A stretch of 64,000 bases of DNA, taken from the NCBI RefSeq assembly GCF_949628215.1, contig NC_134281.1, positions 41,524,512 through 41,588,511 of the forward strand, given 5' to 3'. The notes beneath the pieces were generated by a model. It ran no database searches. It worked only from the letters and a program-made list of their open reading frames with translations, and had not been told where the DNA came from. Position numbers and translations under genes: made by a program. Of this stretch, positions 24,877 through 36,400 are shown one piece after another. Each line of letters opens with the position of its first letter. Position 1 is the first letter of the stretch. Origin of the DNA: Phalacrocorax aristotelis (taxonomy: Eukaryota; Chordata; Aves; Suliformes; Phalacrocoracidae).

Positions 24877-25207
24877 GTAAGTGAGAAAGCAATTCCGTAG
24901 CCTCTGGTTATGCTATGGCTCAAGAGAAAAACATCTCATCCATTCCTGTAAAACACCTCTGTCAAAAGTAACTTTTTAGCCTTTGAGTCTGATAGCCTGA
25001 CACAGATATAGAAGTTGATAAGGTGTAATTATTGCCTGAATCTTCAGTCAAAACTCAATTTTAGCTAACATGTAATGTATTTTCATTACTGATCCAGATG
25101 TAAATTCAGTCCACATGGAAGCTGACATCTCAAATTCAGAAAGTATCTCAGAAGTCATAAAAGTCCTCACTATATAATTACTGATGGTTCTTAATCTGCA
25201 AGGACAG

Positions 25208-25484
25208 TTTCACACCTGTGCAATGGAGAGGATGCTTGACAGCTCTGGATGCAGCTGCAATACAACGTACCATGAAAGTTCATACGATGCAGCAGTACAT
25301 AAAACTTAAGCAGGGGGCCGAAAGGGCGATGCTGGCCTTTGGTACAGAGCTAAGCAGCACCGATGAGATCACAGCAAAGACTGCATCATTCTCACAAGGT
25401 AATTATGCTGTCCCACTTCTTTTGTGTGCTGTGCAAATATCTGCAGAGTCAAATAGTCATTTAAGCCTCTGTATGTTACCCTGA
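25208..25484 (+). CDS. Candidate unannotated plus-strand exon B with weak HR1-like motif
   Basis: The open frame reads through TALDAAAIQRTMKVHTMQQY then IKLKQGAERAMLAFGTELSS. The IKLKQGAER core resembles the KIKEGAEN core of HR1 (Rho-binding) repeats in PKN kinases, a weak family-level likeness only. Entering at 25208 after gacag makes an Ile codon with exon A. It either splices out at a gtaatt after 25398 or runs to the stop at 25484, followed by AATAAA at 25664. The acceptor has a poor pyrimidine tract. The product is unknown and the call is tentative. Confidence 0.25.
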
Positions 25485-25639
25485 AGTAATCTGTCTGCAA
25501 GTATTATTTGCAACACTCTCGTCCCATTCAAGTGACCGTTTCAGTAGACTCCCTACCTGGGCTGAGTGAGCAGATTTTAGCTCTCTGTTAAATACAAAAC
25601 TTTTCAAATATCTTACACCAAGATGGAGGAAATACTGAT

Positions 25640-27230
25640 ACGTTTATGTTAAACCAATGTTTTAATAAACAGCAGCATAAAATAATCAGTGTTTAATATC
25701 ATCTCTGGCATGTGAAATACAAAAATGCACATATCAATTATAAAATAGCCTTTGTTATTACATTTTCATGCTTGCCTAATTGAAATGCCCGTAATTAATA
25801 AATCAATCATCAAGTAATACAGTGATTAAATGCATGCAGTGAAAACAAAGAAAAATATTTGTATAAGGTAGTGGCTGAATATCACCATAATATATTTCAA
25901 GAACATCTACATCAGGTTAAAAATAAAAAGAAACAGACCAAGATATAAAACGCAGAGATGTATTTTCACTTCTGCTGTACAAAACATTATCACACTTTTG
26001 TGCAAAAGGATAAAAATAAAGTCATATTATACAACATTGTCAACTGAGCAAAAGACTGTTTTTGTTCTGTGTACAATAAAAATACTATTCAGTACAAGAA
26101 AGAGTCTGTGAAAAACTAACGTACACAGCACTTCTGTAACTCATTAAAGTGGTTTCAAATGAATAATCTAGGTTGCTTATACCTGAATGAATTTTTAGTA
26201 ATTATACAAATGTCATATTTCTAAGTTGAACGTTAACACTAATTCACATTGTTAGAATTGATAGACAAAATTGCTATCAATGGATTTGCTGCCTGATGGA
26301 ATGTGAGTTTCCCTTTTTTCAGGGTTACTGGAGTCATAGTCACTGAAATTACACATTGATCTGAAACAATAAATATTCCTGGGAAAACTGATTGTCGTAT
26401 ATAAAATTGCAGTTTGGAGCCTTTCCATTAAACAGTTGCACAGCAACAAAAGGATATAAAATTTCTGCTTTAACTACTAGATTATGAAATGTTATCTTTG
26501 AATAAGTTGATTCAGGTTCTGAAATTAAAACACTTTAATTTCATTTCCTTTAAGGCAATTTCTTAGAACTCCAGCCATCTTTAGCAGCCAATGGCAGATG
26601 ATTTTTGTAGACTGCGAGTTGATAACTCAAGCTATTGTGCTGTCATATAAATGACTTTTTTTGGTCTGAATATGAACTCAGACTCCCAAATTAACAAATG
26701 ACCAAAATCCTACCTGACGTAATTTATCCAGCTCTCAGATCACATATTCGAAACACAATCCTTGACTGCAAAATTTACAAATATTTTAACTAGCTATTGG
26801 AATTGAAATTGCACACCCAGTAGATCTCCGAATATCTGCATCTCCTAAAAAAGAGACAAATATTAAAATATGTTTTCAGTATAAAAAAAGTTTCTGTGAT
26901 TTAAACCACATCAGAGGTTTAAAAAGCTGTGAAAAAGCATATGATAAAATGTTTCTATTTAACAAAAAAATCCCCCTTCCCCTTTTTGAATTGTTGGTGG
27001 CACTTAGAGAAACAATGCGTCCATTGACAAAGCTGAGTATTCATACCACAATGATCTTTACCTGGTTGAGTCTGCCCATCCTGTTAAGCAGTTAAACTTC
27101 ACAGAAGATACTTGCTGCAATGTCTGTTAAACAACCAGAAGAATCTTTAATAAAATATTTGAATATAAATCTTTTCTACGACCTTCTAGTTTGTATTGTA
27201 AATAGTTATATGTACAAAGGCCTCGCTTAT
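25640..27230 (-). other. ROR1: ROR1 3' UTR (probable extent)
   Basis: AT-rich sequence follows the ROR1 stop codon and contains no credible coding frame. The lower border is inferred from a minus-strand ATTAAA at 25666-25661, the candidate poly(A) signal I judge most likely. Other ATTAAA-type hexamers lie closer to the stop (around 26.5 and 27.15 kb), so shorter isoforms are possible. The extent is an inference, not seen directly. Confidence 0.5.
25661..25669. terminator. Overlapping poly(A) signals on both strands
   Basis: The nonamer TTTAATAAA contains AATAAA on the plus strand (25664-25669) and ATTAAA on the minus strand (25666-25661). The minus copy could end ROR1. The plus copy could end the candidate plus-strand exon that starts at 25208. 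Use on either strand is inferred from position only. Confidence 0.35.
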
Positions 27231-28655
27231 TTACAATTCAGCTGAAATCATAGAGTCATTAGGTCCATGGACACTGGAGTCTCCTAATAGGGAAGACTGC
27301 TTTGAGTCAATTTTGTATGGTTTTTGAGTTTTATTTCCAAAAACTGTAATACCAATCCCCCCTGGATGACTAGGAATTGACATATGAGATAGCAAAGGAA
27401 TATTTGCTTCCTGGTTGGACCCCGAAGACGGCAAACTAGTGACGTGACCTGTGCTAGTCGATCCACTGGCGCTGCTCGGAGAACGACTCTTTGGAGGAGG
27501 ACAGTGCTGGATTACCCTGGGTGGACCTTGCGGCTGGTAGTGGGCAGCTGGGAAAGCAGCATATCCTGGTGGAATCGGGTATCCATTGATGGGGATATAT
27601 CGCTGGTTTTGAGGTATTGGTGGTCCGATGAACCCGGCGATTTGGCCTTGTGGTATACCTTGTGCTGGAAACATGTAGTTAGGGTACCTAGGATTACTGA
27701 GATTGCTAACTGGACTTGCGCTGAGGGAAGTCGTTTGAGTGGTGGCATTCCCACCGGAGGGGGTAGTAGAACTAGTGTGACTTGAAAGACCCTCCCACGA
27801 GCGCAGCCTGGCATGGATTTCTTTAAATCGTGGCCTCCGGGATGGCAGATCATGCCAGCACTCTGTCATCAGGCTATACATTCTGGGAGGACAGTCTTCA
27901 GAGCATGGCAACAGTTGTCTTTTCCTGATCATCTCTATGACTTCTTGATTACTAAATCCATAATACGGTTGAAGTCCAAAGCTGAATATTTCCCATAAAA
28001 CAACTCCAAATGACCAAATATCTGAATCGGAAGAGAACTTGCCATACATAATTGCCTCCGGTGGCATCCAGCGAATTGGCAAGAGAGACTTGTTTTGAAC
28101 TCTGTAATAATCTGCCGAGTAGATTTCTCTTGAGAGTCCAAGGTCTGAAATTTTCACATGTAGCTGTTCGCCAATTAAAATGTTACGAGCGGCGAGATCT
28201 TTATGGACAAAAAAATGACTTGATAAGTACTCCATCCCTGCTGCAATCTGGACTGCAATATGCAGGAAATCCCCATGGTCCAGGCTGGACTTTACAGTCC
28301 CATCCTCATCACTGCTGCATCCAACATCGGAATGCGGCGATCGCATGATGAGAAACTCGTGGAGGTCTCCTTGGTTCATGTACTCGAAAAGCATGCAGAC
28401 AGGTTGCTCCTGGGTCACAACACCTAAGAGGCAAACAATATTAGGGTGATGGAGCTCGGCCATTAGAGATGCTTCTTGTTGGAACTCTGCCCACTGCTGG
28501 GGGTTGTTAAAGTCTTTTAATGTCTTGATAGCAACAAGCTGAGCATGATCCATGCCTGGAAGGTAGAGATGTCCCTTGTAGATCTTGCCAAAAGCACATT
28601 CACCCAGTTCTTCCATGAAACGAACAGCAGACAGAGGCAACTCCTTAGCCTTACT
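27231..28655 (-). CDS. ROR1: ROR1 last coding exon: tyrosine pseudokinase domain and C-terminal tail
   Basis: The 1425 nt exon (475 codons with stop) begins [20 protein letters not shown] after a tttaacag acceptor and ends SMISAEL-stop. About residues 10-285 form the kinase domain: glycine loop [12 protein letters not shown] lysine, catalytic loop [17 protein letters not shown] in place of the usual DFG, activation-loop DYYR, and [10 protein letters not shown]. The altered glycine loop and DLG motif are family traits that explain why ROR1 is treated as a pseudokinase. After RSWEGL comes a Ser/Thr-rich block, a Pro-rich stretch ([21 protein letters not shown]) and a second Ser/Thr block. A longer stop-free start from TTG inside the exon is not used, because translation arrives in frame from upstream exons. 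Nearly the whole exon is conserved with human. Confidence 0.98.
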   Translation of the reverse strand, partial: SKAKELPLSAVRFMEELGECAFGKIYKGHLYLPGMDHAQLVAIKTLKDFNNPQQWAEFQQEASLMAELHHPNIVCLLGVVTQEQPVCMLFEYMNQGDLHEFLIMRSPHSDVGCSSDEDGTVKSSLDHGDFLHIAVQIAAGMEYLSSHFFVHKDLAARNILIGEQLHVKISDLGLSREIYSADYYRVQNKSLLPIRWMPPEAIMYGKFSSDSDIWSFGVVLWEIFSFGLQPYYGFSNQEVIEMIRKRQLLPCSEDCPPRMYSLMTECWHDLPSRRPRFKEIHARLRSWEGLSSHTSSTTPSGGNATTQTTSLSASPVSNLSNPRYPNYMFPAQGIPQGQIAGFIGPPIPQNQRYIPINGYPIPPGYAAFPAAHYQPQGPPRVIQHCPPPKSRSPSSASGSTSTGHVTSLPSSGSNQEANIPLLSHMSIPSHPGGIGITVFGNKTQKPYKIDSKQSSLLGDSSVHGPNDSMISAEL

Positions 28656-29697
28656 CTGTTAAAGAAAAGACAGAAAAACACGTCAGAAAAAGAGGACTGA
28701 AAATGTACTTTTAAGAAAAAGATCTGTTTGTACAGGAAGTCTGAAAGCCAAGCAGACTGAACTGGAAACTCCCAGGGCCGCAGGCCCATTTGGCAACAAT
28801 CCTGCTCACCCCTGCAGGACGTGGGCACTGTGCAATGGCACCAGCCCCAGGCCAGGCACAGCCTGAGGTACACCGGTAAGCCAACATAGGCAAAGCTCAG
28901 GGCTGAGTGCCTCCTAATCTCTGTGCACCCTGCTCCAAAACTAAACTTAGAATTACTTTTTACCCTCTACACAAGATCAGATACAAGTAGATCTAAATAT
29001 ATGCAGGGGCCATCAGCATTTCAGCAAAGGCATTTATGTACTTGGGCTTGGATATTTATGTACTTAAAATTGAATCTGACTAATTTCAGGAATTGAGGCA
29101 ATTCACATACTTTAAGTGAGTACATGCTGAAGTGTTTTCTGGGCCAGGGCCTAAAGTTTCAGCAGAAAACATTTTTTAAAAAAACTATCTCCTTGTAGCC
29201 AATTCTTCCTCAACTTTGCTATTAACCCTTCAATGTACAGTAGACACTATTTCTGTTCACACATGACTGAATGTTCAATCCTGAAACACTCAGGACAGAG
29301 TCAGCTGGAAAAATGAGAATGTGGTCAAAGAAGAAAAGCAATCTTTTTAAAACTCTTGTTGTTATTCAGGGTGCACATATTCACTCTTAGGCCATAAAGA
29401 AGTTGTATTATTTTCAGACATTAACTTCCACATGTGCTTGTAACACCTACACCCAAGCCCACTCATCTAGGGTTCTCAGTATAGCCATAGGTAGCAATTT
29501 AAGGGTAATGAGTTTGGGATGTATGTTTCGTAAATTAGTGTAAACATTAGCATTTGCGTTCCTGAAATAATATAACAGCAGCTTTACAGTGGCAATAGAG
29601 GTAAAGAACTGACATTTAAAAAAATCGTTTTAAAATACATTTTTGAATAAGTGAATTCTAATCAGAATGGCCACTTATGACCTTTAGACAACTACTG

Positions 29698-29745
29698 AAT
29701 TAATATTAATAATATTATTAATATTATTAATAATAATAGTAATAA
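29698..29745 (+). repeat. (AAT)n/(ATT)n microsatellite
   Basis: Interspersed AAT and ATT units form a self-complementary tract inside the last ROR1 intron. Confidence 0.9.
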
Positions 29746-30921
29746 AGCAGCCATTTGACCAGGGAACCAGTAGACTCAATGGTGATGGCAGGAAATTAGC
29801 TATATTGTTGAGGAACAGATGGTTTATATTACACAAATCCTTTAGGCTAAAACTTGTTTAGGTCTGGCATATTGTAAATTATATTTTAGTAATGAAAGTG
29901 AAATGACCTCTGTCTGACCTGAGGCTGGGTTCGTCTGTTTGAACCAACATAGTGGAAAACTATGAAAGAAAATGAAGTCATAAAGTTTTGGCAGGAAGGG
30001 CTCATTTCAAGTTAAGCTGTTATAAATCTGCTTAGTTTTTGTTTGACAAGTATTTGTCATACATCGGTGTACAAAATGTAAAGAAGTGTAAAATACATAT
30101 GAGGCAGCAAGCCAAAGTAAACCAAGTACAAAGGGAGAACAGTAAGAGTGAAGCCCATGGCCTCTATCTTTTTATCGGCTCCTTCCATTAGGTGAATGAC
30201 AAGAAGAGATTAGTTTATTATATTTTTTGAAGGCAATTAAAATCCCTTAAAGCTGAAACAGGCTTTTGGATGAAACACTAACATTTTTATTTGTATGAGC
30301 AAACACACATCTACCTCAGTTGGAGCTTGAAGGCTAAGCGTGTTTTTACCCAAAGTTGACATTAATACTGGATACAGTATTTAAAAATACGATTCTACTT
30401 CCTTTCTTTTAAAATTTTGTTTGAAAGGCAATCAAAACATTTGAGACAAGCAGAGCTGTGTTTCCCAGTGGGAAAATACAGAATTAATAAATAAGATGGA
30501 AAGCTTTTTGCAGCATATGACTTTGAGCATGAAAACGGTGCGGTCTATATTTGCAAAGATTTCTGGGCAAGTTGCTTTCCTATGTTGTATGCATAAAGCA
30601 TTAGTGTGTCAGCAATCTAGTTAGCAATTGTGACCTCATGGAAATGATGCTGACATTCCCATTACCTTTAGTTTAGCCAGGACTGTACCCCAAATATCTA
30701 GAATGGGGACCAAGAAGCAAATCCAAATTTAACAAAATACTCCATGGAGGTGGATGCAAGATGCAGTTTTGACAATTAATTAAATGATTTTTGTACTATT
30801 ACAAACATTTTGATATACAGCTACTCTAAGCTGTAAATGAAAGCTGAAAGTAAGAACTTTAAAGGAAAATCAAGATAAATTCACACTGGGCCAGTGTGTG
30901 TGGGACTGAGGGGTTAAAATA

Positions 30922-31578
30922 CAGAATCATAGAGTCACTAAGGTTGGAAAAGACCTCTAGGATCATCAGGTCCAAGCATCAACCCAACACTACCATGTCT
31001 CCTAAACCATGTCCTGAAGTGCCACATCTACACATCTTTTAAATACCTCTACGGATGGTGACTCCGCCACCTCTCTGGGCAGCCTGTTCCAATGCCTGAC
31101 CACTCCTTCAGTGGAGAAATTTTTCCTAATATCCAACCTAAACCTCCCCTGATGCAGCTTGAAGCCATTTCCTCTCGTCCTATCGCTAGTAGCTTGGGAG
31201 AAGAGACCAACCACCACCTCACTACAGCCTCCTTTCAGGTTGTTGTAGAGAGCAACAAGGTCTCCCCCCCAGACCCCTCTTCTCCAGACTAAACAAACCC
31301 AGTTCCCTCAGCCACTCCCCATCAGACCTGCTCTCCAGACCCTTCACCAGCTTCGTTGCCCTTCTCTGGACACAATCCAGTACCTCGATGCCCTCCTTGT
31401 ACTGAGGGGCCCAAAACTGAACACAATATTTGAGGTGTGGCCTCACCAGTGCTGAGTACAGGGGCACGATCACTTCCCTGCTCCTGCTGGCCACACTATT
31501 CCTGCTACATGCCAGGATGCTGTTGGCCTTCTTGGCCACCTGGGCACACTGCTGGCTCATGTTCGGCCGGCTGTCTAC
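30922..31578 (-). mobile_element. Degraded CR1-type LINE, 3' part
   Basis: The minus strand encodes a fragment of a CR1 reverse-transcriptase C-terminus: [36 protein letters not shown], then [10 protein letters not shown] and [12 protein letters not shown] in another frame. The 3' end finishes with TCTATGATTCTG, the CR1-type tail. A frame break lies at a C run near 31267. The element is truncated at its 5' side near the GGCTGTC sequence and cannot be active. CR1 is the main avian LINE family. Confidence 0.92.
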
Positions 31579-31994
31579 AACAATAGACTAAACTGTCTGG
31601 CCAGCCTGAACAGATACCCGGCGCAACAGTCCTGGTGGCATCATGACATCAGCACCCAGTGCCTGCCACACTATTTAAAACAGGAATCCTAGTGTTAGCA
31701 TGACGCGTGTGACGCCGCACGAAAACTTCTCTGTATGCAGTCTGTATTACTAATGGGCAAAAGCAGCACTGCATTTTCCAGCACAGCTGCACAGTGGATT
31801 TACTTTTATCACTCTCCCATTCTTTCTGTTAGATGGTGGTGAGCTGGAATTTTCCTCTGCAACAACTTTCTGTGCCTGACCCTGCTGCACTGAGACTGCG
31901 GCTCCATAGACACCCAGGGCAGCACCCCCGAAAGAGCAATCATTGCCTGGGTGGCACAGCTCCATCTGTCCCTGCCCCTTGTAGTGTACCCCCC
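31579..31994. other. Unidentified block between two CR1 remnants
   Basis: About 416 bases carry clustered CpGs (around 31617-31625 and 31702-31720) and a CTATTTAAAA box near 31672. It has no coding frame of note. It may be ordinary intron or a remnant of an unrecognised element such as an LTR; no terminal repeats were seen. Confidence 0.3.
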
Positions 31995-32063
31995 GTATAG
32001 AATCATTAAGGTTGGAAAAAAACCTCTTAGATCATCAAGTCCAACTGTCAACATCACATTATC
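31995..32063 (-). mobile_element. CR1 3' terminal fragment
   Basis: About 69 bases on the minus strand match the tail of the neighbouring CR1 copy: TTGATGATCTAAGAGG, TTTCCAACCTTAATGATT and a TCTATAC end. It is a separate, severely 5'-truncated insertion in the same orientation. Confidence 0.75.
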
Positions 32064-33273
32064 TCACAGGATAGAGCTACTTAAGCTCTTTTCCCTAGGC
32101 TGCCACAATTAACTCTTTATAACCTAATTCTATAAACTTGACATTTAAGGGCAAGCAACAGCAGCATCCCATAGCTGCTTTATCAAACTTAAGAAAACTA
32201 CTTCAGAATTTACTCAGAGCTGAACACAGCTCCTGAAATACAAGGGTAACCTTTCCTGATGCTGAGTGACTAGCTCTGCTGAAACAATACTTGTGTCAGC
32301 AATATTTGAAGATTAGAGTTCACATTGGAAACTCAATAAAATCTGAATTTGGATACATTTTGCTATGACATTTTTAAAGAAAAATATCACCTTACTCAAA
32401 GGCATGTCTGACTGTTTCAGATACTACAGTCTACACAGTTTCTATTCTAATTACTTGTAGATATTGATTTTCACTCTGAAATGCTTCAAAATAACAATCT
32501 CCATCAAGTTGTTGAAGAGAACAGGCATGGTGTGAAAAACAAGGCAAATACTCTTCCCAGGGCATTATTCTGCCTGTAGGTGGCAGAAGGCAGTTACAGC
32601 CCCAAAATGGGTGATACATACAGGTTTGCAAATTGGCTGCTCTGCCAATAAACAAAGAGTTTCAAGGTTAATCAGGCTTAAATCTTAAATGATTTTTAAA
32701 AATGCTTCATGAACCTGGGACTACAGTGAAGCAAAACAATACCAGCAACGAGATCTGCTATGCACCAGCTGTGCTGGCCTGAACTGCAGGCAGATTTTTG
32801 AGGCTCTGTTTTGGTAATTTCTCTTTTTAACTGAGAGAATGGGTAAGCCTGAAAAAACAAGGAACAAATCTTTCCAAAGTGATTTCAGCTGAGTGACAGA
32901 TGACACATGACTACAGCAGACCCCTGAAAAATTTCTCTTGAGAAAATGCTGAATCACATCTTTATCTGCACTACTTTCTATCTTAAATGAGGCAGTTTAG
33001 ATATGCTTCAGTAATGGGTTGTTTTCTTTATTAAAGAAAAACTCCAGCTCCTATCTATCCACATACATGGACACATAGGAATTACCTCCACAGGTCCAGC
33101 ACACTTGCTATACTGCTGACGAGAAAAGTCCTTACAAAAATTACAGCTAAAGGCATTCTGCTGGCAGAAACTGCAAGCTGGAAATCAGCTTAACCTTTCA
33201 GCACTGAGTTAATCAAAGTATTTCACTCCCTGCATTTACAGACAGCAAATACTGAGCAGAAATGAGGGATTAC

Positions 33274-33485
33274 CTTTGGTTTATAGGCGTTGAGCATTGA
33301 CATCTCCACATTTTGTCCTCTTACGTGTTTAGGCTGTCTTTGAACGGGAGGGGAGGATGACTTCTGATTGTTGCGACAGATGCAGATGAAGAAGAAGAGC
33401 AAGGCTATGGCCAGGGGAATAGTAACACTTGGCACCAGGATATACAGGATTTCCATTTTATTCTTTTCCTTGGAATCCTTGTAAT
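33274..33485 (-). CDS. ROR1: ROR1 coding exon: transmembrane and juxtamembrane segment
   Basis: The 212 nt exon (2 + 70 codons) reads YKDSKEKNKMEILYILVPSV and on through the membrane helix, roughly ILYILVPSVTIPLAIALLFF, then ICICRNNQ. A basic juxtamembrane region rich in Lys, Arg and Gln follows and ends MLNAYKPK. It anchors ROR1 in the plasma membrane and links the kringle to the kinase domain. The acceptor is an interrupted poly-T tract ending gaaccag. The donor is gtaatc, and the exon ends on a codon boundary. Lys then joins SKAKEL of the last exon, as in human ROR1. The sequence matches the human protein apart from scattered conservative changes. Confidence 0.97.
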
Positions 33486-36400
33486 CTGGTTCAGAAAAAA
33501 AAAACCAAAACAATGAATGAAGTATCCCACGGAGTCAAATACATTCCTGGGTCAACCAGAAGTGTTAAGAGGACTAAAACTTCCAGGTAATACTACTGCA
33601 ATCCACCTTGAATGCTGTTTTATTTCCTTAATATTAAAAGAGCAATTAATTCTGTTGAGTAACATTTCTGTAAGTACATAGAATTCCCAGGAACAACTTC
33701 CCTGCAGCATGTCAGTTCAAACCTATTTATGGTCATGAAATAGCTGAATACTGTGAGGTGGCATTTGCTTGGGGTGAAAGGAAGTAATGGTCTAATCCAG
33801 GTCCACGGAAAAGAAAGGCTCTGGTGGGATTATGGACTCCTTATTTTAATATGTATATCATATGTATATATCCATATATATATATGTAATATGTATGTTG
33901 TATATGTATTATTAATATGTATTTTATTTAATATGTATGTATTATAATATATTATTATACAAGGTTTCCTTAATCCAACAAAAATATGGGGAGCCGTTAA
34001 AAAGGATTGTTATGTTCATTCCTCCTGTTCTCAACATATTCTAGCACCAGCCAAAGCATTTGTGTGGCCACCCAGGGCACTGGAACAAACAACATGTGCA
34101 TCTGAAAACTTAATTTCTAGTTAGTTTTAGGTGCAGGAGCAGGATGATTAGGAACTCTAGAGCAGAAGAAATGGAGGACACCTGGGAAACAGGAGGAAAT
34201 GCATGGAGATGGCAAGTAACAGAGAGAACAGTCCTGTTTTTATCCCAGGAAGTCAGGAAAGGGGTTCGAAAAGCCTGAATACAGACAAAATCTGTATCAT
34301 AATCTTAAAAAAAAAATCTTAGATATTGAGGACTTGGTCTTCATAGGATTAACAGGCTAACGGGAAAACCCACCCCTCTACCAACTATATACTAATAGTG
34401 TGTCATCTGAGCAGGGTGGCAAACACTGGCACAAAGGATACAGCAATGATGGTTGAAAGGAAAGGTAAAGCATGGATAAAAAAGAAGGATCCAGAAGAGG
34501 TTGGGAAGCCGGTTTATTTAACATAGTGCAAATGCTAGCTGCAATATTTGCTCCCTCTGCACACAGCTCTCTTCACAGCCAGGGAGTGATTAATTTTAGA
34601 AACATGAAATGCTCTTCTACCACTGCCCAGCAAGGCATAGCTGGGACATCAGACGCTCACCTACCTCCAGCTGGCTCTGGTTTCACAGGGCGCATTGCTT
34701 AGAGGAAAGGTGCAGTGGGAGAGGAGAGAGAAGCTTCGAGAAAGAGCTCATGTCCTTGTGTTTTCGCAGCACCCACTTGCGTTGCCAAGGACATACCTTC
34801 CAGTCAGACTGCTCTGAGCGCAGGGACGCTGAAACCTGCTTTGCTTTGGTATTTCCCAGGAGCATTCATAAAGTTTAGGGTATAATTACACATGGATTAA
34901 CACACTAACTATAGGGCACCCCAAGAACTTTCAGGATCACCTTGAGCAGCAGGACTGGTGGCCGTTGCCTGGTTATTTCCAAGGGAGATGGTGAATGTCT
35001 GCAGCAGCATCAGGCTTAGTGGATTCTGGCAGAATGGGGAATGTTTTATTATTCCTACAGGGTCATTTCGGTTTGTTTGTCTGTGTTTTCCACGCTGGAT
35101 TTGTAGAAGTGCTCAGAAGCCCACACCGATATCTTTTACGTACTTAATTAAACATGAACTTGATCTGACGCTTGGGTTTGACTCAAATTGTGACAGAGGC
35201 AAAGTTCAAATGGTTCTGGATGTCACTTTGCATAACCCCTCTCCTGTTACAGGCTTGCGCTGTCCTTCTGCTCCCCTCACACTGCTTTTTGACCATTCTT
35301 TTTAGACTAAGTTGTGCCATCTGTTTTTTAATTGAGAGGAGAGGTAGTCCAAATATTTCTACAGCCTTTGGGAAACAAGAGAGGACTGAAGCGCTGGCCC
35401 CGTTACAGTCTCCCTGTGTCCAGCAAAAGGGCAGTGTGTGCTCTTGCCCTGTCTTCAGTGAATGTCCAGCTCTACAGTGTGGACCCATTGCGAGTTTCCT
35501 TCGTGAGTTGCTACCCTGTAGCATGGACGCACAATCAGTGCTTTGCCCTCTCCTTCAAAACCTCTTATGTTTGCCTTTGCTAAGCCTCACTCATGCTTGA
35601 ATTGCTCCATGTTTCACATCTTCCTACATTCAGGTTGACAAACTTTTATGAAATGAATCTATTGCAGCTTGTGAGACAACTGAAAGATACAGCTGAAGAA
35701 AGAAAAAGAAAGCATCAACACGAGGCAGACAGAGACCTGGGCACTAGTTCATCACCTGAGCTTTTCCAGTCAAAGGCAATTATTATTCTTATTAAGTAGC
35801 AGCCCCTGCCATGAAGCCTCATTAGGATAATAGGTTTCTTGGGAGCCACCCTAATTAAATCCATTTCCCATCTAGGCATGTCCTGGTGAGGCAGAATGCA
35901 CAATACTTATTAAAATGTGTCTGAAATGGCTCTTTCAGCCAGTGAAAGACCAGCAGAATGCAAGGCCCACGTGGTATTTTGGTTTTAATATGCAGATTGG
36001 CATTTAAACAATTAAACTACTACTCATCTGATATAGCTCTATTTGTCTGTATTTAGAATAATAATGCCATATAACCCAGTGTACAGCAAGTACCATTTAA
36101 GGTAGTGGTGAGAGGTAATTAAAACCCTTGTCAGGAATTCTTCAAGCCAGCCAGCCTATCTCATTTATTATCTAGTAAAATGTTCAAATCAGAGACTTTT
36201 GCAACACATCCAAAAGTGTCCTGCTTTCAGCTATTTCAGATCAAAAGACTGAGCCAGTCCTGGGATCTCAGAGCCCATCTCGATGGGGCCTGATAAGCAG
36301 CCCTCCCATCAACTCTTAATTGCCCAATTATCCAGAAGTGGTAGAAAACACAAAATGCACATGGCTGAAAGGTCGCACAGCGACAGTACAGTGGAGTACA

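Larger units (their letters stand above)
28656..33273 (-). other. ROR1: Last ROR1 intron
   Basis: This 4.6 kb intron separates the transmembrane exon from the kinase exon. It holds the (AAT)n microsatellite near 29.7 kb, a CR1 fragment at 30922-31578, an unexplained block, and a second CR1 tail at 31995-32063. The remainder shows no feature I can support. Confidence 0.9.

Noticed and set aside
31002-31560. Reverse-transcriptase-like open frames as a possible gene
   Set aside because: They are pieces of a frame-broken, 5'-truncated CR1 element and not a functional gene.
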